A DNA stretch of 7,444 nt, taken from an uncultured Lachnospiraceae bacterium. Its GTDB lineage: Bacteria; Bacillota; Clostridia; Lachnospirales; Lachnospiraceae. Of the stretch, positions 1 to 5,123 are shown one piece after another. The stretch spans positions 1-7,444 of the forward strand of contig CAKRJM010000109.1 of the NCBI GenBank assembly GCA_934351765.1, written 5' to 3'. The notes beneath the pieces were generated by a model. It saw only the letters and a list, made by a program, of their open reading frames with translations. It did no database searches and was not told where the DNA came from. Position numbers and translations under genes: made by a program. Every line of letters starts with the position of its first letter. Position 1 is the stretch's first letter.

Positions 1-2
1 GC

Positions 3-71
3 GGAAAGGTGACCCTGAGTGTAGAGCTTTCCGACGGGACAGCTGTTCCGGTGGAGATCCGCAAACGATAA
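3..71 (+). CDS. 3' end of an unidentified upstream gene (partial)
   Basis: The frame starting at base 3 is open from the left edge and ends in TAA at 69-71. It gives a 22-residue C-terminus, GKVTLSVELSDGTAVPVEIRKR. The alternating hydrophobic and polar residues suggest a beta-strand ending. The other two forward frames are less convincing: one stops at once, and the other runs on into the hairpin that follows. In many Firmicutes the gene just upstream of radA is clpC, the Clp protease ATPase. Synteny makes that a candidate, but I do not recognise this tail as a ClpC C-terminus, so I assign no product. It reads in the same direction as radA. Confidence 0.6.
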   Translation, partial: GKVTLSVELSDGTAVPVEIRKR

Positions 72-91
72 AACGGCAGGCGCCGGATATG

Positions 92-119
92 AGCCGCCGC
101 AGTGAATGCTGCGGCGGCT
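92..119 (+). terminator. GC-rich stem-loop between the upstream gene and radA
   Basis: AGCCGCCGCAG (92-102) and CTGCGGCGGCT (109-119) are perfect reverse complements: an 11-bp stem with the 6-base loop TGAATG. It lies 20 bp after the upstream stop codon. The tail is TGTGTATTTC rather than a clean T run, so this is at best an imperfect intrinsic terminator and may allow read-through into radA. It could also be an mRNA-stabilising or attenuating hairpin. I see no good promoter between it and radA, which favours partial read-through. Confidence 0.5.
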
Positions 120-163
120 TGTGTATTTCAGGGGAACCGATTTCTTTGGAAAGGAAGAATGGC

Positions 164-1558
164 ATGGCGAAAGCGAAAACGACAGGCTTTTTCTGTAAAG
201 AATGTGGATATGAGACTTCAAAATGGCTGGGACAGTGCCCCGGCTGCAAGGCGTGGAATACGCTGGTGGAAGCACCGCTGGTGAAGGCGCAGGCAAAGCG
301 GGGGCTTGGAGCTGTCCATGCAGGTGTGGGACTTCCTGCCATGGATGCCGGTGTGCCGAAAAAGCTGTCGGAGATCCGTTCCCATTCGGAGGAACGGACC
401 AGTACCGGAATGGAGGAGCTGGACCGTGTCCTTGGAGGAGGACTGGTAGGCGGATCTCTGATCCTGGTAGGCGGTGATCCGGGAATCGGAAAATCTACAT
501 TGTTATTACAGGTTTGCCGGAATCTGGCGGCAGAGGGCCATAAGGTACTCTATATTTCCGGAGAGGAATCGCTGACACAGATCAAGCTCCGGGCTGACCG
601 GCTGGGAAGCTTCACCGGAGAGCTTTCGTTTCTGTGTGAGACAAACCTGGAGCTTATTTCCGGTGTTATTGAAACGGAAAAGCCGGAAATGGTGGTGATC
701 GACTCGATCCAGACCATGTATCGGGACAGTACCGATTCGGCGCCGGGGAGTGTCGGACAGGTGAGGGAGTCCACCAACGCTTTTCTGCAGCTTGCCAAGG
801 GGAACAATGTGACAATCATTCTGGTGGGACATGTAACAAAAGAGGGAACCGTTGCCGGGCCGCGGATGCTGGAGCATATGGTGGATACAGTGCTTTATTT
901 TGAGGGCGAACGGAGCGCGTCCTACCGGATCCTGCGTGGAGTGAAAAACCGGTTCGGCTCCACAAACGAGATCGGTGTGTTTGAAATGCGGGAGGAGGGG
1001 CTTGTCCAGGTGGCAAACCCGTCGGAATATATGCTGGAAGGAAAGCCGGAGGACGCTTCCGGCTCGGTGACAGCCTGCTCCATGGAGGGCACCAGACCGG
1101 TGCTCCTGGAGATCCAGGCGCTGGTCTGCCGGACCAATTTTGGCCTGCCGAGACGGACAGCCGCCGGAACAGACTACAATCGGGTGAATCTGTTGATCGC
1201 CGTGCTGGAAAAGCGGGCAGGGCTTCATCTGTCAGACTGTGATGCTTATGTGAATATTGCCGGCGGGATCCGGGTCAATGAACCATCCCTGGATCTTGGT
1301 ATTGTCATGGCGCTGGCATCCAGCTATCGGGATGTTCCCATCGATGATAAGATGATGGTGTTCGGAGAGGTGGGGCTTTCGGGAGAAGTCCGTGCGGTAA
1401 GCATGGCGGAAAAGCGGGTGCAGGAGGCTGCAAAGCTGGGATTTACGTCCTGTATGCTGCCCAGGGTGTGCCTGAACAAAATGAACCAGACTCAGAACGG
1501 AATCCGGCTTATCGGTGTGGGAAATGTGGGAGAAGCGATCGCGGTGATCCGCAGATAA
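164..1558 (+). CDS. radA: DNA repair protein RadA
   Basis: RadA (Sms) is a cytoplasmic RecA-like ATPase. In characterised bacteria it acts in homologous recombination, driving branch migration and processing recombination intermediates with RecA. The 464-residue product matches the usual 450-460. Visible parts in order: a four-cysteine zinc finger (C11, C14, C25, C28); Walker A GGDPGIGKST at 103-112; Walker B ending MVVIDS at 176-181; the RadA signature KNRFG at 261-265; and a C-terminal Lon-like domain from about 290, including GLPRRTAAGTDYNRV at 327-341. That domain is considered non-proteolytic in RadA. The start at 164 is chosen because MAKAKTTGFFCKECGY is the family's N-terminus and AAGGAAG at 151-157 lies 6 bp upstream. 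An in-frame ATG at 89 would add 25 residues encoded by the hairpin and is rejected. The next gene begins 18 bp after the stop, suggesting an operon. Confidence 0.97.
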   Translation: MAKAKTTGFFCKECGYETSKWLGQCPGCKAWNTLVEAPLVKAQAKRGLGAVHAGVGLPAMDAGVPKKLSEIRSHSEERTSTGMEELDRVLGGGLVGGSLILVGGDPGIGKSTLLLQVCRNLAAEGHKVLYISGEESLTQIKLRADRLGSFTGELSFLCETNLELISGVIETEKPEMVVIDSIQTMYRDSTDSAPGSVGQVRESTNAFLQLAKGNNVTIILVGHVTKEGTVAGPRMLEHMVDTVLYFEGERSASYRILRGVKNRFGSTNEIGVFEMREEGLVQVANPSEYMLEGKPEDASGSVTACSMEGTRPVLLEIQALVCRTNFGLPRRTAAGTDYNRVNLLIAVLEKRAGLHLSDCDAYVNIAGGIRVNEPSLDLGIVMALASSYRDVPIDDKMMVFGEVGLSGEVRAVSMAEKRVQEAAKLGFTSCMLPRVCLNKMNQTQNGIRLIGVGNVGEAIAVIRR

Positions 1559-1576
1559 TGGGACGGAGGAAAAACT

Positions 1577-2413
1577 ATGAACCAGTACAGATGTATTGCA
1601 CTTGATCTTGACGGGACGCTTTTGAATGAACAGGGAAAGCTGACCGTGTATGCCAGAGAAACCCTGGAAGCAGCCATTGCGGCGGGAATCCATGTAGTAG
1701 TTGCCAGCGGACGGGCTTACGATACGCTTCCGGCGTCCGTGCTGGAGATCCCCGGGATCGAATATGCCATCACGTCCAACGGAGCGGCAGTGTATCGGGT
1801 TTCGGATTCTTCCTGCCTCTGTGTCCACAAATTACAGAAAGAGACCGTACAGCAGATTCTGGAGATTGCCGAAAAAGAGCTGAAGACTCCGGTGTTTGAG
1901 GCATTTGTGGATGGAATTGCCTATGGAGCGGCTGATTATGTAAAGCATCCGGAGCGTTATGAAGCAGATTCACGGGCCGTTGCCTATATCCGTGCCACCA
2001 GAAAGCCATGCGAGGATTTTGAGGCGTTTCTGGAGGAACATCTGGAACATCTGGACAGCCTGGATCTGGTGATCTCCGATCCCGATGCGAAAAGGCGGCT
2101 TTGGGAACGGTTGGAGAGGGAGGTCTCTCATGTATATATAACAGCGTCTGTGCCGCGGTTACTGGAGATTTCCGATGAAAAATCCGGAAAGGCACAGGCT
2201 CTGGCCTATGTGCTGGATCGGCTTGGTGTCTCAAAAACGGAGACAGCTGCCTTCGGAAATGCCGATAACGATGCGGATATGCTGGAGTTCGCCGGCTGTG
2301 GAGTAGCGGTCGCGAATGCAACAGAGAAATGCCTGAGGACAGCCAGCCGTGTGACGGAGTCGAACGAAGAGGACGGAGCGGCAAAAGAGATAAGAAGACT
2401 GCTTGGAATATAA
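1577..2413 (+). CDS. Cof-type HAD-superfamily hydrolase
   Basis: This is a 278-residue cytoplasmic phosphatase of the haloacid dehalogenase superfamily, Cof subfamily, with a C2 cap. Such enzymes remove phosphate from sugar phosphates, nucleotides or cofactors. Sequence alone does not give the substrate. Motif I is DLDGT at 10-14 (D10 nucleophile, D12 acid/base). Motif II is SGR at 44-46. The motif III lysine is most likely K205 in EISDEKSGKAQAL. Motif IV is GNADNDADM at 227-235. The cap lies at about 85-190. Motif IV has N228 where many relatives have Asp (GDxxND), while N231 and D232 are kept, so metal binding is probably preserved. The ending ESNEEDGAAKEI is typical of the family. GGAGGA at 1565-1570 lies 6 bp before the ATG. 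The gene is probably co-transcribed with radA and is followed by a terminator. Confidence 0.93.
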   Translation: MNQYRCIALDLDGTLLNEQGKLTVYARETLEAAIAAGIHVVVASGRAYDTLPASVLEIPGIEYAITSNGAAVYRVSDSSCLCVHKLQKETVQQILEIAEKELKTPVFEAFVDGIAYGAADYVKHPERYEADSRAVAYIRATRKPCEDFEAFLEEHLEHLDSLDLVISDPDAKRRLWERLEREVSHVYITASVPRLLEISDEKSGKAQALAYVLDRLGVSKTETAAFGNADNDADMLEFAGCGVAVANATEKCLRTASRVTESNEEDGAAKEIRRLLGI

Positions 2414-2464
2414 ATCTTGATGTCTGGAAACAAAGAAGAATGCTGGCAGATCGGAATAAATGAA

Positions 2465-2501
2465 CAAAAGACTGGACTCCCGGAGAGCAGCCAGTCTTTT
2501 G
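2465..2501. terminator. Bidirectional intrinsic terminator between convergent genes
   Basis: CAAAAGACTGG (2465-2475) pairs perfectly with CCAGTCTTTTG (2491-2501), an 11-bp stem around a 15-base loop that contains its own small CTCC/GGAG pairing. On the + strand the stem ends in TCTTTT and is followed by GAATTTTATA. On the - strand it ends in CTTTTG followed by TTCATTTA. It lies 51 bp after the HAD hydrolase stop and about 45 bp past the lactonase-family stop, so it can serve both transcripts. Confidence 0.85.
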
Positions 2502-2546
2502 AATTTTATAAGAATGTGCGGATACAAAGGAATCGCAAGGTAGTGT

Positions 2547-3602
2547 TTATGCCTCCGGCAGCTCCACCAATGCACAGCAGTTGGGCTGATCAATCTTGAT
2601 CGGCGGCGTGTGCATATAAAAATAATTCTTTTCCGGTACCCAGGTAAAGAAGGTCATGGTTCCTGTCTCATGGTTGACCGAGTAGAGATACTTTCCGCCG
2701 GGGAACATACCGATGTCCTTGGGATATTCGCCACTGACGGGGAGAACCACACGCTGGGACAGAAGCCCGGTCTTTTCATCCCGGTCAAAGATCCCGATGC
2801 TGTTGTCTCCGGCGTTGGAGCAGAGCAGAAGCTTTCCGTCTGGAGAAAACCGCAGGGCAGAAGCCGAGTTTACGTTGCTGTGCTTCCTGCCGAGGGTAGA
2901 AACGGTCTGAAGCGGTTCAAAACAGGGCAGGCCGTTCTTCTCCTGATAGGAATAGACGGTAATATAGTTTTTCAGCTCACAGATCACATACATGAACCGG
3001 CCATCAGGCGAAAAACGTAAGAACCGGGGGGCTGATTCCAGCTCACAGCGAACCACATCGGCCAGTTTTAACGTTCCCAGTTCTTTATTGAAGCGGAAGA
3101 CCTTGATCTGGTCAATTCCAAGATCGGCAACACAGAGAAATTTTTCATCCGGCGTTAACCGGGAGCAGCTGATATGGGGGCGGAAATTTCGTTCGGCAAT
3201 GCTGCCGATGCCCTTATCGTAAAAATTATCGGTGATGCTGCCGACGCTGCCATCCTCGTTCATGCGGAGAACCGTTACCTTTCCGTCATGATAACCGGAC
3301 ACAAATACAAAGCTTTTATCCCGGTTGGTGGAAATATGGCAGCCGCGCATTCCGCGGATTGTTGCGGTGCCAAGAGGCTCCAGGCTGCCATCAGGATTGA
3401 TCCGAAAGCTTAAAATTCCCTCATCTACGATGGAATAAAGGTGGGTGTTGTCCTGGGAAGCAGAGACATAGGATGCGTTGTTGGCATCGATTTCACCGCG
3501 CCGGGTCATGGTGCCCTTTTCCGGGTCAACGTCCAGAATGGTAATGCCCCTGCTGTTTCCGATATAAGTATAAGAACCAACGTATGCTGTATATTTTTTC
3601 AT
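2547..3602 (-). CDS. Lactonase-family beta-propeller protein (6-phosphogluconolactonase/YbhE-like)
   Basis: The 351-residue product belongs to the lactonase family (PF10282 type), which includes E. coli YbhE/Pgl. Those proteins hydrolyse 6-phosphoglucono-lactone in the pentose phosphate pathway. Many relatives are uncharacterised, so the substrate here is inferred only. Repeating beta-propeller blades are visible: GCHIST at 88-93; RPHISCSRLTPDEKFLCVAD at 141-160, running into LGIDQIKVF; APRFLRFSPDGRFMYVICEL at 191-210; ASALRFSPDGKLLLCSN at 247-263; and PKDIGMFPGGKYLYSVN at 294-310. The SPDG(K/R) turns recur once per blade, and the length fits a seven-bladed propeller. No signal peptide is seen, so it is probably cytoplasmic. 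GGAGGG (plus-strand 3612-3617) lies 9 bases before the ATG. It is a single-gene transcript, convergent with the HAD gene and divergent from the transporter. Confidence 0.9.
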   Translation of the reverse strand: MKKYTAYVGSYTYIGNSRGITILDVDPEKGTMTRRGEIDANNASYVSASQDNTHLYSIVDEGILSFRINPDGSLEPLGTATIRGMRGCHISTNRDKSFVFVSGYHDGKVTVLRMNEDGSVGSITDNFYDKGIGSIAERNFRPHISCSRLTPDEKFLCVADLGIDQIKVFRFNKELGTLKLADVVRCELESAPRFLRFSPDGRFMYVICELKNYITVYSYQEKNGLPCFEPLQTVSTLGRKHSNVNSASALRFSPDGKLLLCSNAGDNSIGIFDRDEKTGLLSQRVVLPVSGEYPKDIGMFPGGKYLYSVNHETGTMTFFTWVPEKNYFYMHTPPIKIDQPNCCALVELPEA

Positions 3603-3645
3603 GAAAAGAAACCCTCCGATCAGATGGTTTTAAATATCTTAAAAT

Positions 3646-3674
3646 ATCATAGCATAAGGAACGTGGATTGTTAA
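3646..3674 (-). promoter_or_regulatory. Sigma-A-like promoter for the lactonase-family gene
   Basis: Read on the minus strand, TTAACA (3674-3669) and TATGAT (3651-3646) are separated by exactly 17 bases. Each hexamer matches consensus at five of six positions. Transcription would begin near 3639, giving a leader of about 37 bases that includes the GGAGGG ribosome binding site. No operator overlaps it, suggesting constitutive or moderately strong expression. It is about 40 bp from the nearest site of the divergent transporter operator. Confidence 0.8.
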
Positions 3675-3713
3675 GTCCTGTCTGTCAGAATTTCTTTGAA
3701 TTTCACGGGGAAA

Positions 3714-3729
3714 GTGACAAAAATGTCAC
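3714..3729 (+). promoter_or_regulatory. Inverted-repeat operator TGACA-N4-TGTCA
   Basis: GTGACA (3714-3719), AAAA, TGTCAC (3724-3729) is a perfect 6-4-6 palindrome. Its centre is about 53 bases upstream of the inferred transporter transcription start. It closely resembles the TNACA-N4-TGTAA consensus described for BceR-like response regulators of Firmicute peptide-antibiotic ABC transporters, differing at one position of the right arm. Binding by such a regulator is inferred; no regulator gene is in the window. Confidence 0.55.
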
Positions 3730-3734
3730 CGGAA

Positions 3735-3768
3735 ATGTCACTGGAATGTCATTTTGCCATGGTATGAT
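3735..3768 (+). promoter_or_regulatory. Activator-type promoter of the ABC transporter operon with Pho-box-like direct repeats
   Basis: TATGAT at 3763-3768 is preceded by TG at 3760-3761, an extended -10. Nothing resembling TTGACA sits 16-18 bp upstream. That space is occupied by ATGTCAC-TGGA-ATGTCAT (3735-3752): two 7-bp direct repeats with a 4-bp spacer, an 11-bp period, ending exactly 10 bp before the -10. The E. coli Pho box has the same geometry and TGTCA core, so an OmpR/PhoB-family activator is likely. A further ATGTCA at 3723-3728 overlaps the upstream palindrome. The start would be near 3775, giving a leader of about 66 bases with a weak AAAAG/CTTTT hairpin (3785-3806) before the ribosome binding site. 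Confidence 0.6.
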
Positions 3769-3840
3769 AAACTCAAACGAAAACAAAAGGAGCCGAAGGG
3801 CCTTTTATGGTATGAAAAAGAAAATCAGGAGGAACAGATC

Positions 3841-4572
3841 ATGGAAATATTACGGGTGGAACATCTTTGTAAAACATATGGTTCCGGAGACACGCAGGTG
3901 GATGCACTGAAGGATTTGTCGTTTTCCGTGGAAAAAGGTGAGTTTGTGGCGATCATCGGACCGTCCGGCTCCGGAAAATCAACGCTGCTTCATATTCTGG
4001 GAGGGGTGGATACGCCCACCTCAGGGAAGGTTATCATTGACGGAACGCCCATCTATGAACTGAATGAAACGAAACTGGCGATCTTCCGCCGCCGCCAGAT
4101 CGGACTGATCTATCAGTTCTACAACCTGCTTCCGGTCCTTGATGTGAAGGAAAATATCACGCTGCCACTGCTTCTGGACGGACAGAAGCCGGATGAGAAA
4201 TATCTGGCAGAGCTGGTAAAGAACCTGGGGCTGGAAGAACGGCTGAACCATCTGCCAAACCAGCTTTCCGGCGGCCAGCAGCAGAGAGTGTCCATCGGGC
4301 GGACCCTGATCAATCATCCGGCGATCGTGCTTGCCGATGAGCCTACAGGAAATCTGGACTCCAGGAACAGTATGGAGATCATAGAGCTGCTGAAGGCATC
4401 CAATGTGAAATATCATCAGACCCTGGTGATCATTACTCACGATGAGCGGATCGCACTCCAGGCAGATCGTATTATTTCTATTGAGGACGGACAGATCGCT
4501 GATGACCGGCGCCAGACCAGCCGGAGCAGCCAGGTACGGGAGGACGGCTGGCGTCGGGAGGTGGTACGATGA
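3841..4572 (+). CDS. ABC transporter ATP-binding protein (MacB/LolD/BceA-like)
   Basis: This 243-residue ATPase would bind the cytoplasmic side of the FtsX-like permease encoded next and power it by ATP hydrolysis. All motifs are intact: Walker A GPSGSGKST at 40-48; Q-loop Q92 in YQFYNLLP; signature LSGGQQQRV at 142-150; Walker B IVLADEP at 162-168; D-loop NLD at 171-173; H-loop H200. This subfamily serves mechanotransmission, lipoprotein or antimicrobial-peptide transporters; the substrate is not readable here. The start at 3841 is chosen because AGGAGG (3827-3832) lies 8 bp upstream. An in-frame ATG at 3754 lies upstream of the predicted transcription start and is rejected. The tail after about 221 is arginine-rich and not part of the core fold. 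The stop overlaps the permease start by 4 bp (ATGA), indicating translational coupling. Confidence 0.94.
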   Translation: MEILRVEHLCKTYGSGDTQVDALKDLSFSVEKGEFVAIIGPSGSGKSTLLHILGGVDTPTSGKVIIDGTPIYELNETKLAIFRRRQIGLIYQFYNLLPVLDVKENITLPLLLDGQKPDEKYLAELVKNLGLEERLNHLPNQLSGGQQQRVSIGRTLINHPAIVLADEPTGNLDSRNSMEIIELLKASNVKYHQTLVIITHDERIALQADRIISIEDGQIADDRRQTSRSSQVREDGWRREVVR

Positions 4573-5123
4573 ATATCGTAAGCAAGGTGACGGTCAAGCA
4601 TATGAAGGAGAACCGGAAGCGAACCTTGGTGACGATCCTTGGGATTATGCTTTCGGTGGCGTTGATTACAGCGATTTCAGCCTTTGCGGCGTCCTTTCTG
4701 GATCTGATGCGCCAGTCCTGCATTGCTTCGGAGGGCGAGTGGCATACGGAGTTTTATGAAGTGAAAAAGGAGCAGCTAAGCAGGATCACCGGGGATGATA
4801 AGGTGAAAAAGACGCTGATCCGAAAGGAACTGGGGAATGCGGTACTGGAGGGCGGAGAGGATGAATGGCGGCCTTATATTACCGTGGAGGCATACGATGA
4901 GAATGCCATGGAGGCTTATCCGCTGCCCTTAAAGGAGGGCCGGTATCCGGAAAACCCGGAGGAGCTTCTGATCTCAGAGCACATGCTGGAAAACACCGGT
5001 GTGGATTGGAAGCTGGGCGATCAGGTGACACTGGATCTGGTTGTCAGCTGGTTTCCGGAGATCAGGAAACAGAAGCGATGGAGCTTCCGAGCTATTATAA
5101 TTATTCTGAGGGTGAAATCTTAA
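4569..5123 (+). CDS. N-terminal fragment of the FtsX-like permease (184 codons as given)
   Basis: This frame starts at the ATG inside the ATGA overlap with the ATPase stop and ends at TAA 5121-5123. Residues 1-157 are real permease sequence: the basic cytoplasmic start KENRKRT at 13-19, TM1 at about 19-41, and the start of the first extracytoplasmic domain, including EGRYPENPEELLISE at 123-137. Residues after about 158 (VVSWFPEIRKQKRW and on) look like out-of-frame translation, very basic then isoleucine-rich. A product of this frame alone would have one membrane segment and could not form a transporter. Confidence 0.7.
   Translation: MNIVSKVTVKHMKENRKRTLVTILGIMLSVALITAISAFAASFLDLMRQSCIASEGEWHTEFYEVKKEQLSRITGDDKVKKTLIRKELGNAVLEGGEDEWRPYITVEAYDENAMEAYPLPLKEGRYPENPEELLISEHMLENTGVDWKLGDQVTLDLVVSWFPEIRKQKRWSFRAIIIILRVKS

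Noticed and set aside
506..1228. Long minus-strand open frame opposite radA (240 codons)
   Set aside because: It is antisense to clear RadA sequence, its composition is rich in His, Pro and Cys as expected of a shadow frame, and I see no ribosome binding site or recognisable domain.
1770..2384. Minus-strand open frame opposite the HAD hydrolase (204 codons)
   Set aside because: It is Pro/Arg/His-rich shadow translation of a gene with all HAD motifs intact on the plus strand.
2417..2599. Small plus-strand open frame spanning the terminator
   Set aside because: It runs through the bidirectional terminator hairpin and into the lactonase gene antisense, and has no ribosome binding site.
2610..3020. 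Plus-strand open frames opposite the lactonase-family gene
   Set aside because: They are antisense to a well-supported beta-propeller gene that has its own promoter and ribosome binding site.
3688..3704. GAATTTC repeated 10 bp apart between the two divergent promoters
   Set aside because: These are AT-rich 7-mers with no further copies and no link to either promoter's core elements; chance is adequate.
5031..5123. Programmed -1 ribosomal frameshifting joining the two permease frames
   Set aside because: No X-XXY-YYZ slippery heptamer in the zero frame and no obvious downstream stimulatory structure was found in the overlap. FtsX-like permeases are not known to use it.
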